A stretch of 64,000 nucleotides of DNA, taken from contig NZ_CP097218.1 in the NCBI RefSeq assembly GCF_023373525.1, positions 3,410,001 through 3,474,000 on the forward strand, in the 5' to 3' direction. The translations under genes and the position numbers were made by a program. Origin of the DNA: Brachybacterium kimchii. GTDB lineage: Bacteria; Actinomycetota; Actinomycetes; Actinomycetales; Dermabacteraceae. Numbering within the stretch: position 1 is the first letter of the stretch; every line of letters begins with the position of its first letter. The notes below the pieces were generated by a model. The model did no database searches, was not told the DNA's origin, and saw nothing but the letters and a program-made list of their open reading frames with translations. Positions 16,779 through 25,991 of this stretch are shown one piece after another.

Positions 16779-17683
16779 GCGCGCCCGCCTACGGGCATCC
16801 GCTCCCGGACCCGGATGTGGTGCGGACGGACGACGGCTGGATCGCATACGGCACGGGGCCGCGCACGGCGGACGGCCGCGCGGTCCCCGCCGCCGTCTCA
16901 CCCGACCTGCGCACGTGGGAGGCCGTCGGCGAGGTGCTCGAGGCGCTGCCCGAGGAGGCCGGCGAGTCCTACTGGGCGCCCGAGGTCTGTGAGCGCGACG
17001 GCGCCTGGTGGATGTACTACTCGGTGGGCCACGGCGATCGCGGGCACCATCTGCGGGTCGCCCGCGCCGGGACCCCGCGCGGGCCCTTCTGCGACCAGGG
17101 CGTCGACCTCACCCCGGGGGAGCTCTTCGCGATCGACGCGTCGCCGTTCCGTGCGGCCGACGGGAGCTGGTGGCTGTTCTTCGCGCGGGACGTCCTGGAC
17201 GCCGAGCGCGTGGGCACGCATCTCGCGGTCGCGCCGCTGCCCGAGCCGACGCGGATCGGGGAGATCGTCCCGGTGCTCGCCCCGGACGCCGACTGGCAGA
17301 TCTTCGCGCGCGAGCGCCCGATGCACGGCGGCGTCCACGACTGGCACACGCTCGAGGGAGCCCACGTGCTCGAGCGCGAGGGCGTGCTCTTCCTCAGCTT
17401 CTCAGGCGGCTCCTACCAGGGGGCCGGCTACCGGACGGCCTGGGCGTGGGCCCGCCATCCCACCGGCCCGTGGCACCGGCCGGCCGACGGCGAGGACATC
17501 CTGCTGGCGACCGACGAGACCACGGGGCTCATCGGACCGGGGCACAACTCGTTCACCACCGGGCCGGACGGGGAGGACGTGATCGCCTTCCACGCCTGGG
17601 ACCCCGAGCGCACGGGGCGGTACATGCACCTGCGGCGCCTCGAGGTCGATCCGAGGGGGCCCGGCCTGCGCATCGTGGACTGA
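16775..17683 (+). CDS. GH43-family arabinosidase/xylosidase
   Basis: A 302-residue five-bladed propeller of GH43, with the inverting catalytic triad in order: base Asp in LPDPDVV (D12), pKa-modulating Asp in AIDASPF (D121) and acid Glu in TLEGAHV (E194). No signal peptide, so it is cytoplasmic and should cleave oligosaccharides imported by the upstream transporter (ATGA overlap). With the co-regulated GH51 enzyme it would finish degradation of arabinan or arabinoxylan fragments. Alpha-arabinosidase versus beta-xylosidase cannot be settled from sequence. Confidence 0.9.
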   Translation: MSAPAYGHPLPDPDVVRTDDGWIAYGTGPRTADGRAVPAAVSPDLRTWEAVGEVLEALPEEAGESYWAPEVCERDGAWWMYYSVGHGDRGHHLRVARAGTPRGPFCDQGVDLTPGELFAIDASPFRAADGSWWLFFARDVLDAERVGTHLAVAPLPEPTRIGEIVPVLAPDADWQIFARERPMHGGVHDWHTLEGAHVLEREGVLFLSFSGGSYQGAGYRTAWAWARHPTGPWHRPADGEDILLATDETTGLIGPGHNSFTTGPDGEDVIAFHAWDPERTGRYMHLRRLEVDPRGPGLRIVD

Positions 17684-17695
17684 GCGCCGCGCGGC

Positions 17696-17717
17696 CGGGC
17701 CGTCGTGCGTCGGCCCG
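17696..17717. terminator. Short hairpin between convergent genes
   Basis: CGGGCCG (17696-17702) pairs with CGGCCCG (17711-17717) around an eight-base loop, 13 bases after the GH43 stop. The convergent YhgE/Pip gene ends at 17767. Tandem ACCCG units follow (17730-17760). Confidence 0.45.
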
Positions 17718-17766
17718 CCCGCCGCGCGCCACCCGACCCGACCCGTGTCACCCGACCCGACCGGCC

Positions 17767-20700
17767 TCAGTCGGCGTCGCCGGACGACGCGGCGTGCCGC
17801 GCCCTGAGCGCTCCCGCGAGGCCCATGGCCACGCCGATCAGCAGCCAGATCCCGAGCACCGACAGGTCCTGGACCGGATTGACCCAGCCGCCGCCGATCA
17901 CGCCCCGGAAGGCGTCGATCGCGTGGGTCATCGGCAGGTAGGGGTGGAAGAACCGCAGGAAGGCGGGGATCGTCTGCACCGGGTAGGTGCCGCCGCCGGC
18001 GGCGATCTGCAGGGCCACGAGGATCAGTCCCACGAACTTGCCGATCGGGCCGAACACGGCGCCGAAGCCGTGGTTCAGGGCGACGAACACGAGGGACGTG
18101 AACGCCGCCAGCAGGTACATCCACCCCAGGTGCATGACGTCGATGCCGACGGCCAGGTGGAGGACGGCCACGGCCATCGCCGATTCGACGACCCCCAGGA
18201 CGAACGCCGGCAGCAGGCCGCCCACCAGCAGCTTGACGGCGCCGACGCCGCGCCGCGCGGCGCGCTCGGAGAACGGCGGCATCATGAGGAACATCGACAT
18301 GCCGCCGACCCACAGGCCGATGCACAGGAACAGCGGGGTGAGGCCCTCGCCGAAGCGGCCCACGTCGTTCGAGCGCTCGAAGTTCATGCCCACGGGGTCG
18401 CTCGCGACGTCGTCGAGGTTCTCGCGCTCGGCGTCGCTGTAGTTCGGCACCTCGTCCTGGGCGTCGACGAGCCCGCTGTGGAGCTGGTCCGCGCCGTCGA
18501 CGAGCTGCACGGCGCCGTCGTCGAGCCGGTGTGCACCGTCGGCGAGCTGCGCGGAGCCGTCGGCCGCCTGCTGCGCTCCGTCGTCGAGCTGGACGGAGGA
18601 GGAGGCCAGCTGCTGCGCGCCGTCGTCGACACGGGTGGCGCCGTCGTGCAGGTCCGACGCGCCCTGCGCCGCGGAGCCGGACGCATCGGCGAGCTGCGAG
18701 GAGCCGCTGGTGAGCGCCGAGCTGCCCGCGGCGAGCCGGTCGGCGCCCGAGCGGGCGCTGGAGACGCCGTCGGTGTACCGGCCGAGCCCGGAGTCGAGCG
18801 ACTGCGCGCCGCTGTTCAGGGTGCCCGTGGAACCGGCGAGCTGGTCGGCGCCGTCGGCGACCTGCTGGGCGCCGTCGTTCAGGCGGTGCACGTCGGACGC
18901 GCCGGACTGCAGCTCGTCGTAGGCGCCCGGGAGGGCCCCGGCGGCCTCGCGCGCCTGGTCGGCGAGGGCGTCGATGCGCTTCTTCGCCTCCGCCGTGTCG
19001 GTGCCCTGGGCGGCGGTGCGGGCGTCGTCGATCGCATCGGCGACGTCCGCGATGTCCTGCGCCTGCTCCTTCGCGGGCGTGCGCAGGGCGTCCATGGCGT
19101 CGCTCGCCGTGGCGGCCCGGTCCTGGATGTCGTCCAGGCGGGTCGCGAGGTCGTCGGCGGCCGTGGTGACGTCGTCCCCGAGCGAGTCGAGGTTCGCCGC
19201 GGACTTCTTCGCCTCGGCGGAGGCGTCGGCGGTCGTGGCGGCGTCGTCGGAGGCGGTGCTCGCCGAGTCCCGCAGGCCCTTCGAGTCAGCGGAGAGAGCG
19301 TCGAGCTGCTCGCAGATCTGCGCGTCGGCACCGGCGTTCGCGTCTCCGCCGCCGTCCGAGGCGCCGTCGGAGCCGTCGCCCGCGCCGTCGCCGGAGGCGG
19401 TGCACGCCTCGGCGATCGCGTCGAGCCGCTTCGTGTAGTCGTCCACCGTGGAGGAGACGTCGCTCGCGGAGGTCTTCGACGACTGCGCCGCGTCATCGGC
19501 GTCGGTCGTCTCGCCCTTGAGGCCCGACGCGCCCTGCACGCCGTCCAGGGCGCTGCGCACCGTGGTGAGGTCCTCGCCGGCGGTCGTCACGTCGTCGCCG
19601 AGGTCGGCCACGGCGGTGTCCGCCGTCTTCGCCTTCTCGGCGAGGTCGTCGGCCTTCTTCCGCAGGGCGCCGACGTCGTGCGAGGGATCGTCGAGCGCGT
19701 CGACGAGATCGTCGGCGGCGCCCGAGAGGTCGTCGATCGCCGAGGTCGCGTCCTGGGAGGCCTGGTCGACCGAGTCGGAGTCGATGCCGAGGTCGTCGGC
19801 CTTCTTCTGCGCGTCGGTGACGGCCTTGTCGAGAGAGGCCGTGCCGTCGGCGACCTGGCGGGCCCCGGCGGCGAGGTCGGAGGCGCCGCCGTCGAGCTTC
19901 GAGGTGCCGTCGGCGAGCTTCGAGGAGCCGTCGCGCAGGGTCGAGCTGCTGCCGTCGAGAGTGGTGAGGCCCTTGTCCAGGGTGTTCGCGCCGCTGCTGA
20001 GCGTGACGGTGCCGTCGTGCAGCTCGACCGCGCCGCTGCGCAGCTGGGTGAGGCCGACGGCGAGGGTGCCGCTGCCGTCGACGAGCTGGCCGGTGCCGTC
20101 GGTCAGCTGCCCGGTGCCGTCGACGAGCTGACTGGTGCCGTCCGCGAGCTGCGAGGTGCCGTCCTCGAGGTCGTCGGCCCCGTCGGACAGGTCGGAGATG
20201 CCGTCCTTCAGGTCGCCCGCGCCGTCCTTCAGGTCTCCGGAGCCGTCGACCGCGTCGCCCAGCCCGTCGTGGATCGAGGAGAAGCCCACGTAGATCTGGT
20301 CGAGGTACTCGCTGGACAGGGAGCTGCGCAGCGAGTCGGTGAGGGCGGTGCCGATCGACTTCGTGAAGTTGCCGCTCACGTAGTTGATGGTGTCGTTCGT
20401 GCGCACGTCGATGAGCGTCTGCGCGGCCTTCTCGGGATCGTCCGAGAGCTTCGAGACGTTGGAGGAGAAGTCCTCCGGGATCACGACGCTCGCCCCGTAG
20501 GTGCCGTCGGCCAGGCCCTTCTGCGCCGTCTCGGCGTCGACCTCGACGAAGCGGTAGACGGTGGGCTTGTCCAGATCGGTGAGGGTGTCGGCGAACTCCT
20601 CGCCCGCGTCGAGGTGCTTCTTCTCGCCCGACGGGGTGGTCAGGTCGGAGCCGGAGTCCTCGTTCACCACGGCCGCGGTGATGCGGTCCAGGTGGTTGTT

Positions 20701-20856
20701 GGGATCGGCGAACGACCAGGTGAGGTTGCCGGAGTAGATGATCGGCACGAGCGAGAGCCCGGTGATGAACAGGGCGGCGATGGGCTTCGCCCACTCATCG
20801 GGGAGCACGCTGCGCAGGGAGCTGAGGAGTCGCGCGGGGGCACTGGTCTGAGGCAC
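17767..20856 (-). CDS. YhgE/Pip-family membrane protein with long DG-repeat region
   Basis: A 1029-residue envelope protein. One N-terminal helix (about 22-42) leads into the extracellular YhgE/Pip domain (to about 170). Two blocks of 7-residue repeats follow, pattern L-x-D-G-x-x-x (about 185-350 and 650-790), separated by an Asp/Ala/Ser-rich coiled-coil segment with one cysteine pair. Five or six helices close the chain (about 840-1010). Relatives include the phage-infection protein Pip and T7-secretion EsaA-like proteins; their biochemical role is unsettled. The GTG start is leaderless: TATCGT lies seven bases upstream. An imperfect palindrome covers the -35, suggesting TetR-like control. 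No TetR or ESX genes are adjacent. Confidence 0.88.
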   Translation of the reverse strand: MPQTSAPARLLSSLRSVLPDEWAKPIAALFITGLSLVPIIYSGNLTWSFADPNNHLDRITAAVVNEDSGSDLTTPSGEKKHLDAGEEFADTLTDLDKPTVYRFVEVDAETAQKGLADGTYGASVVIPEDFSSNVSKLSDDPEKAAQTLIDVRTNDTINYVSGNFTKSIGTALTDSLRSSLSSEYLDQIYVGFSSIHDGLGDAVDGSGDLKDGAGDLKDGISDLSDGADDLEDGTSQLADGTSQLVDGTGQLTDGTGQLVDGSGTLAVGLTQLRSGAVELHDGTVTLSSGANTLDKGLTTLDGSSSTLRDGSSKLADGTSKLDGGASDLAAGARQVADGTASLDKAVTDAQKKADDLGIDSDSVDQASQDATSAIDDLSGAADDLVDALDDPSHDVGALRKKADDLAEKAKTADTAVADLGDDVTTAGEDLTTVRSALDGVQGASGLKGETTDADDAAQSSKTSASDVSSTVDDYTKRLDAIAEACTASGDGAGDGSDGASDGGGDANAGADAQICEQLDALSADSKGLRDSASTASDDAATTADASAEAKKSAANLDSLGDDVTTAADDLATRLDDIQDRAATASDAMDALRTPAKEQAQDIADVADAIDDARTAAQGTDTAEAKKRIDALADQAREAAGALPGAYDELQSGASDVHRLNDGAQQVADGADQLAGSTGTLNSGAQSLDSGLGRYTDGVSSARSGADRLAAGSSALTSGSSQLADASGSAAQGASDLHDGATRVDDGAQQLASSSVQLDDGAQQAADGSAQLADGAHRLDDGAVQLVDGADQLHSGLVDAQDEVPNYSDAERENLDDVASDPVGMNFERSNDVGRFGEGLTPLFLCIGLWVGGMSMFLMMPPFSERAARRGVGAVKLLVGGLLPAFVLGVVESAMAVAVLHLAVGIDVMHLGWMYLLAAFTSLVFVALNHGFGAVFGPIGKFVGLILVALQIAAGGGTYPVQTIPAFLRFFHPYLPMTHAIDAFRGVIGGGWVNPVQDLSVLGIWLLIGVAMGLAGALRARHAASSGDAD

Positions 20857-20902
20857 GGGAACGACGATACTTCCGTGAACTCAATACGTCGATGTATCGA
20901 GT
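20857..20902 (-). promoter_or_regulatory. Promoter and operator of the YhgE/Pip gene
   Basis: On the minus strand the -10 TATCGT (20869-20864) is seven bases from the GTG, with a 17-base spacer to a weak -35 TCGACG (20892-20887). ACTCAATAC (20879-20887) and GTATCGAGT (20894-20902) form a 9-6-9 dyad with one mismatch overlapping the -35. Similar sequence recurs before the MMPL gene (31524-31544). The remaining gap to 21059 shows nothing else. Confidence 0.55.
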
Positions 20903-21059
20903 CGAGGTGTGGCGGAGTGAATAGAGGTGCGGCGCGAGGGCGGGGGAGCGGCCGACGCGGCGCGCGGGTGGGGGCGGATGCAGGGCGTGGGTGCCCGCGG
21001 ACGCGGGGGAGCGGCGGAGCGGACCGCTGTGTCGCGGCCCGGTCGGGACCGGAGAGGTC

Positions 21060-22562
21060 TCAGGCGGCGGGGCCGGACCCGGCGCGGGCCTCGGCCTGCT
21101 CCTCGCCGATCTCCTCCGCGGGGGTCAGCGGGCGGCGCTCGCGCGGGACGGGGCGCAGGCCCCCGCGCGCGGCGGCGATCAGCAGCACGACCACGCCGAG
21201 CACGAAGAGGACGCCCATCGAGGCGAAGGCCACCCGGTAGTCGTCCAGGTCAGGGCTCCCCGCGGGGGCGAGGAGGTCGAGCACGAGGCCCACGAGGAAC
21301 ACGGAGACGAGCCCCGCGCCGAAGCCGCCGATGTTCACGAAGCCCACCGCCGTGCCCACCGACATCGGCTGCACGCCGGTGCGGGCGATGTCGAAGCCGA
21401 GGCCGCTGAGCGCAGCACCGAGCGCGAGGGCGCAGGCGAGCGGCACCAGGGCCAGCACGGAGTGCTCGCCGGGCACGGCGAGGGTCACCGCCCACAGGGC
21501 GGCCATCAGCGTCACGCCCACCGCCAGCACGCGCCCGCGACGCAGGGGGAAGCGCCCCGAGAGGGTCCCGATCACCGGCCCGAGCGTCATGCCGATGAGG
21601 ACCTGGATGGTCAGCAGCGTCGAGACCTGGCCCATCGGCAGATGGTGTCCCGAGGACAGGAAGGGCACGCCCCACATGACCACGTACGTGTTCACGGCGA
21701 ACAGGGTGATCCAGTGCGCGGCGAGGCCGGCCCAGGCGCCGGGCGAGGCGAGCACGTCCTTCAGCACCTGCGTGGGCGAGGAGGCGAGCACGGGGATCGC
21801 GCCGGTGGGGAGCCCGTCCCGGGGCTCGTCGCGCACCAGCAGCAGGCATCCCAGACCCGCGACGAGCACGAGCGCGGCGAGCAGGGAGAAGGCCGGGGCC
21901 CAGCCCGCGTGGGCGAGGATCGCGAAGAAGGGGATCGCGGAGATCACTTGGCCGGACTGGCCCAGCACACCCGTGAGCTGCGTGATCAGCGGGACGCGGC
22001 GCGCGGGGAACCAGGCGGCGGCCAGTCGGATCACGGAGATGAAGACGGCGGCGTCGCCCGCGCCGATGAGGACGCGTGCGGCGACGGCGAGGCCGAAGAC
22101 GGTGCAGAACGCCATCCCGATCTGCCCGATGAGCATGAGCGCGCTGCCCGCGACGAGCATCCGTCGGGCCCCGAAGCGGTCCAGCAGCAGACCGGCGGGG
22201 AACTGCGCGGCGGCGTACGTGCCCAGCTGCACCATGCCGAACAGGGACAGGGCGGCCGAGCCGACGGAGAAGCGGTAGGCGGCCTGGACGCTCGCGACGC
22301 CGAAGCTCGTGCGGCCGGCGACGGTGACGATGTAGGCGAACATCGCGATGCCCCACAGGAACAGGGCGCGCCTGCCGCGTCGTGCGGCCTGGACACGGGG
22401 GTCGATCGCGGCGCGGCGGACGCGTGCGGCGCGGGCCCGCTCGCGCGCGGTCCGCTCGGGCGAGCAGCACTCGAGCGAGGAGGCGGACTCGGGGGTGCGG
22501 ACGCTCGGGGACGTCCGCGCGCTCTGCGAATCGGTGGCGGAGGACGGGGCCGGGCCGGACAT
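21060..22562 (-). CDS. MFS transporter
   Basis: About 500 residues with 12 predicted helices; the loop 2-3 motif reads GLLLDRFGARRMLVAGS. An unusual hydrophilic N-terminal stretch of about 70 residues, rich in Ser, Arg and Ala, precedes helix 1 (LFLWGIAMFAYIVTVAGR). Substrate class is unclear; sugar-phosphate or organic-anion porters are possible. ATG 22562 has a weak AGGTG upstream; ATG 22583 would add seven residues. Divergent from terC. Confidence 0.85.
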   Translation of the reverse strand: MSGPAPSSATDSQSARTSPSVRTPESASSLECCSPERTARERARAARVRRAAIDPRVQAARRGRRALFLWGIAMFAYIVTVAGRTSFGVASVQAAYRFSVGSAALSLFGMVQLGTYAAAQFPAGLLLDRFGARRMLVAGSALMLIGQIGMAFCTVFGLAVAARVLIGAGDAAVFISVIRLAAAWFPARRVPLITQLTGVLGQSGQVISAIPFFAILAHAGWAPAFSLLAALVLVAGLGCLLLVRDEPRDGLPTGAIPVLASSPTQVLKDVLASPGAWAGLAAHWITLFAVNTYVVMWGVPFLSSGHHLPMGQVSTLLTIQVLIGMTLGPVIGTLSGRFPLRRGRVLAVGVTLMAALWAVTLAVPGEHSVLALVPLACALALGAALSGLGFDIARTGVQPMSVGTAVGFVNIGGFGAGLVSVFLVGLVLDLLAPAGSPDLDDYRVAFASMGVLFVLGVVVLLIAAARGGLRPVPRERRPLTPAEEIGEEQAEARAGSGPAA

Positions 22563-22925
22563 GGAGGAGCACCTGTTCTGCATGGGGAGGCCGGCGTCCT
22601 TGCCGTGGGGGACTCCTTCAGGCTACGCCGGGCCCGCCGGGGCGCATCGCGCGATGAGACGGGGCCGACGGCCGGCGCCCGCGGTGATTCGTCACAATCG
22701 CCCGGAGGTCGCCCACGACGCCGGGATTCTCACAGCGGCCGCGGCCCGCGCCGACGGTACCCTGAGGGATCAGACCCGGCCCGTGCGCCGTGCCGCCCGT
22801 CCTCCCGCGCGAAGCCCCAGCGGCCCCGCACGGGGCGCCGGGGCACGGCGGATCCGCGCGAGAGGCCTCGCGCCGTCGGCCCGGGTCGCACCGTCCCCGC
22901 ACCGCTTCCGAGAGGGTCCCCTCGC
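22563..22925. other. Intergenic region between divergent MFS and terC genes
   Basis: A 363-base non-coding stretch. TACCCT at 22758-22763 is a reasonable -10 for terC and would give a leader of about 155 bases. I looked for a Mn-sensing yybP-ykoY element, which precedes terC in many bacteria, and could not recognise one. Several GC-rich inverted repeats are present but none is exceptional. Confidence 0.4.
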
Positions 22926-23945
22926 ATGGGTGAGCTGTCCATGACCTTCGAGATCACCTCCCTGGTGGTCCTCATCGCCATCATCGTGGGCGACCTGATC
23001 CTGGTCTCGCGCCGTCCGCACGTGCCCTCCATGAAGGAGTGCCTGGCATGGGTGGGCTTCTACGTGGCGCTGGCTCTGGTCTTCGCGCTGATCCTGTACT
23101 TCGTGGGCGACACGCACCACGTCGCGGTCGAGTTCCTCACCGGTTGGCTCACGGAGTACTCGCTGAGCGTCGACAACCTCTTCGTGTTCATCCTGATCAT
23201 GGGCAAGTTCGCGGTGCCCAAGAAGTATCAGCAGGAAGTGCTGATGGTGGGCATCATCATCGCGCTGATCGCCCGGGCGATCTTCATCCTGGTGGGCTCG
23301 GTCGCGATCTCCCACCTGTCCTGGATCTTCTACATCTTCGGCATCTTCCTGCTGTACACCGCGATCCGGCAGGTCAAGGGCGATGACGACGAGGACGACG
23401 GCGAGGACAGCGCGGTCCAGAAGTTCGTGGGCCGCTTCATCCACGTGCACGACGAGTACGACGGCAACAAGATCCGCACCGTCCTGGACGGCAAGAAGGT
23501 CTTCACGCCGATGCTCATGGTGTTCGTGGTCATCGGGCTCACGGACGTCATGTTCGCGATCGACTCGATCCCCGCGATCTTCGGCATCACCCAGAACCCG
23601 TTCATCGTGTTCACCGCGAACCTGTTCGCGCTCATGGGCCTGCGCCAGCTGTACTTCCTGCTGGGCGGCCTGGTCGATCGCCTCGCGTACCTGCACTACG
23701 GGATCGCCGCGATCCTCGCGTTCATCGGCGTGAAGCTGCTGATCCACGCCATCCACGAGGCCCCGCTCGAGTTCATTCCCGGCTTCGAGGTCCTCGAGAA
23801 GCTGCCGGAGATCGGCACGGCGGCCTCCCTCATCGTGATCATCGGCGCCATGGCCATCGCGACCGTCGCCTCCCTGCTCTGGGCGCCCAAGGGCGAGCCC
23901 GAGGAGGTCGCCTCCGGCTCCGGGGACGACCAGCAGCAGGGCTGA
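22926..23945 (+). CDS. TerC/Alx-family membrane protein
   Basis: A 339-residue integral membrane protein with eight or nine helices and the two TerC signatures: SVDNLFVFILIMG (about residues 84-96) and AIDSIPAIFG (about 213-222), whose acidic residues are thought to bind metal. Family members are linked to Mn(II) export, often to metallate secreted proteins, and to tellurite resistance. A highly acidic cytoplasmic loop (DDDEDDGED, about 158-166) could also bind cations. ATG 22926 is used; ATG 22941 is an alternative five residues in. Convergent with gluQ. Confidence 0.92.
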   Translation: MGELSMTFEITSLVVLIAIIVGDLILVSRRPHVPSMKECLAWVGFYVALALVFALILYFVGDTHHVAVEFLTGWLTEYSLSVDNLFVFILIMGKFAVPKKYQQEVLMVGIIIALIARAIFILVGSVAISHLSWIFYIFGIFLLYTAIRQVKGDDDEDDGEDSAVQKFVGRFIHVHDEYDGNKIRTVLDGKKVFTPMLMVFVVIGLTDVMFAIDSIPAIFGITQNPFIVFTANLFALMGLRQLYFLLGGLVDRLAYLHYGIAAILAFIGVKLLIHAIHEAPLEFIPGFEVLEKLPEIGTAASLIVIIGAMAIATVASLLWAPKGEPEEVASGSGDDQQQG

Positions 23946-23985
23946 CCGCAGCGCGCTCCCGAGCGGACGGTGGCTGCTCGCCGTC

Positions 23986-24930
23986 TCAGGCCGGCAGGTC
24001 CACGACCCACGGCTCGCGCGGCAGGGTCGCGGGATCCCAGCGTTCGAGCACGTCCCGTGCGCTGCGGCATCCTTCGAGCCCGAGCGAGGCGCCGATCCGC
24101 TCCACCACGTCACCGACGTCCTCGCCGCGCTCGAGCCGATCGCGCAGGGTGACTGCGCCGTCGCGCTTCGCCAGGCGCGCGCCGCTCGGAGCGACCGCGA
24201 GCGGGACGTGCGCGTACTCCATCGGAGCGGTCGGATCCGGCGCGGCCCCCAGGTCGGCGCCTCCCAGAAGATGGTCCAGATACGCCTGACGAGGGGCGGA
24301 GCTCAGCAGGTCGTCGGCCCGCACCACCTGGTCCACGCCCTGCGCGGCGTCGTCGACGACGACCGCCAGGTTGTAGGCGACCACGCCGTCGCCGCGGCGC
24401 AGCACGAGGTCGTCGACCGTGCCGGTGACCTCACCCGCGAACATGTCGTGGACCGCCCACTCGGCGACCCCCGCGCGCAGCCGCAGGGCCGGCTCGCGCC
24501 GCAGCTCGCGCATCCTCGCGCGTCCGCGCTCGCGCGCGCTCTCGCCCAGGTCCCGGCATGTGCCCGGGTAGGCGCCGGGCGGGGCATGCGGGGCCGACGG
24601 CGCCTCGAGGATCTCCCGCCGCGTGCAGTAGCACTCGTAGACCAGCCCCGCGTCGGCGAGCCGCCCGATCGCGGCGTCGTAGGCCTCGGCGCGCCGGGAC
24701 TGGTGCATGACGTCCCCGTCCCAGTCCAGGCCGATCGCCCCGAGGTCCTCGAGCTGACGTCCCTCGGCGCCCTCGCGCACTCGATCCAGGTCCTCGACGC
24801 GCAGCCGGAACGCGCGGCCGCTGCGGCGCGCGAGCACCCAGGCCAGGATCGCCGTGCGCAGGTTCCCCAGGTGCAGGTCGCCGCTCGGTGAGGGGGCGTA
24901 GCGGCCGGCGGGCGAATCGGCTTCGGGCAT
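23986..24930 (-). CDS. gluQ: Glutamyl-Q tRNA(Asp) synthetase
   Basis: A 314-residue truncated class I glutamyl-tRNA synthetase paralogue. It lacks the anticodon-binding domain and charges Glu onto queuosine-34 of tRNA-Asp. Visible are YAPSPSGDLHLGNLRTA (HIGH equivalent), the zinc-site segment starting YECYCTRREI, and KLAKRDG (KMSKS equivalent). CAGACT six bases before the ATG suggests a leaderless start. Its presence implies the organism carries queuosine in tRNA, by synthesis or salvage; no queuosine gene lies in this window. Confidence 0.93.
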   Translation of the reverse strand: MPEADSPAGRYAPSPSGDLHLGNLRTAILAWVLARRSGRAFRLRVEDLDRVREGAEGRQLEDLGAIGLDWDGDVMHQSRRAEAYDAAIGRLADAGLVYECYCTRREILEAPSAPHAPPGAYPGTCRDLGESARERGRARMRELRREPALRLRAGVAEWAVHDMFAGEVTGTVDDLVLRRGDGVVAYNLAVVVDDAAQGVDQVVRADDLLSSAPRQAYLDHLLGGADLGAAPDPTAPMEYAHVPLAVAPSGARLAKRDGAVTLRDRLERGEDVGDVVERIGASLGLEGCRSARDVLERWDPATLPREPWVVDLPA

Positions 24931-24990
24931 GGTCACAGTCTGGCATCGTGGGCTGTCGACCGATGCGAGAGCGTCGACGGAAGGGGAACC

Positions 24991-25275
24991 ATGAGTGCGA
25001 AGCCCGTTCGGTCCGCCGGTGGCGAGACCGTGCTGATCCTGCGGATCGTCCTGTGGGTGTGCGCAGCCGTGGCCCTGATCGGGATCGTCCTCGCGGGCCT
25101 CGGAGAGGTCTGGACCCTCACCACGGCCGATGACGCCGAGGGCGCGAACATCGGCGCCGGTCTCGTGATCCTCGCCGGGGGTCTTCTGGGCGTGCTCGGC
25201 CTGGTGGGCTGCGCCGTCGCCCTGCTGGGCCGGTGGGCGCTGCGACGCCGGACCCGAGCCGACCGGGCGCGCTGA
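24991..25275 (+). CDS. Small two-helix membrane protein
   Basis: A 94-residue hypothetical protein with two hydrophobic helices (about 13-37 and 52-80) around the loop EVWTLTTADDAEGAN, and an Arg-rich C terminus (RRRTRADRAR) that should stay cytoplasmic. GGAAGGGG before ATG 24991 supports translation. No family recognised. It ends 30 bases before a strong hairpin shared with a convergent gene. Confidence 0.75.
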   Translation: MSAKPVRSAGGETVLILRIVLWVCAAVALIGIVLAGLGEVWTLTTADDAEGANIGAGLVILAGGLLGVLGLVGCAVALLGRWALRRRTRADRAR

Positions 25276-25305
25276 ACCGGAGACCGCTGCAGCGGCCGTC
25301 GAGGA

Positions 25306-25349
25306 CCGCGATGCCGGCGACGGCGGAGACGCCGACGCCGGCATCGCGG
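25306..25349. terminator. Long hairpin with GAGA tetraloop
   Basis: A 14-bp perfect stem (25306-25319 with 25336-25349), one A-A mismatch, then a 5-bp stem (CGGCG/CGCCG) capped by GAGA, a GNRA tetraloop. It lies between the convergent genes ending at 25275 and 25395 and probably terminates both. Confidence 0.7.
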
Positions 25350-25394
25350 AGCACCGCGTCGGCGCCGGCCCTCACGCCGGCGTCGGCAGCGGGC

Positions 25395-25829
25395 TCAGGC
25401 CTGCGGCTCGAGCTGCGTGGGGATCGCCAGACGGTTCCACACGTTGATCGTGGCGATCGCGAAGAGGAGATCACCCAGCAGGGTCTCGTCGAACTGCGCG
25501 GCCGCCTCGTCCCAGACGTCATCGGGGACGCCCTCCGCGCCCAGCTTCGTCACCGTGTCGGTGAGGCGCAGTGCGGCGCGCTCGCGCTCATCGAAGTGCG
25601 GTGAGTCGTGCCAGGCCGCCACGGCGAACAGCTTCGGGGTGGGGATGCCGGCCTTGATGCCGTCGCGCGAGTGCATGTCCGTGCAGAACGAGCAGCCGTT
25701 GAGGATCGAGGCGCGCAGCTTCACGATCTCGTACAGCTCGCGCGGGATCTGCCGGCTGCAGTAGGACTCGAGGCCCAGCACGGCCTTGTAGGCCTCGGGG
25801 TGCGTCTCGAACAGCTTCATCCTGGTCAT
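25395..25829 (-). CDS. AhpD-like carboxymuconolactone decarboxylase-family protein
   Basis: A 144-residue all-helical protein with the redox motif NGCSFCTDMHSRDG (CxxC at about residues 45-48 followed by His), which places it in the AhpD-like peroxidase branch rather than the true decarboxylases. Such proteins reduce peroxides or are induced by oxidative stress. CGGAGA lies upstream of the ATG. Monocistronic, with no sigma-factor or ahpC neighbour. Specific substrate unknown. Confidence 0.9.
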   Translation of the reverse strand: MTRMKLFETHPEAYKAVLGLESYCSRQIPRELYEIVKLRASILNGCSFCTDMHSRDGIKAGIPTPKLFAVAAWHDSPHFDERERAALRLTDTVTKLGAEGVPDDVWDEAAAQFDETLLGDLLFAIATINVWNRLAIPTQLEPQA

Positions 25830-25991
25830 CGGTCGTTCTCCGTTCTGGAGTCCGGGTGTCCTGTCGGAACGTGGGTCCCGGGCGTCTCGCCATGATGACC
25901 GACGAGGGACGCGGAATGTGAGGCGGACCCCGGGACCACGTCAGCGCTCCACCGCGAGCGTCCCGGCGACGAGAGGCCGCACCCGGACGCG

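Noticed and set aside
19900-20280. CRISPR-like periodic DNA repeats
   Set aside because: The period follows codons of L-x-D-G repeats in the YhgE/Pip gene; there are no spacers or cas genes.
17008-21240. A very long plus-strand open frame opposite the YhgE/Pip gene
   Set aside because: It is the high-GC shadow of the repeat region; the minus-strand frame has the YhgE/Pip domain, membrane helices and a promoter.
20991-22925. In-frame upstream extension of terC
   Set aside because: TerC homology begins at 22926; the upstream part is antisense to the MFS gene.
22563-22925. yybP-ykoY manganese riboswitch upstream of terC
   Set aside because: I could not find the conserved core bases of this element.
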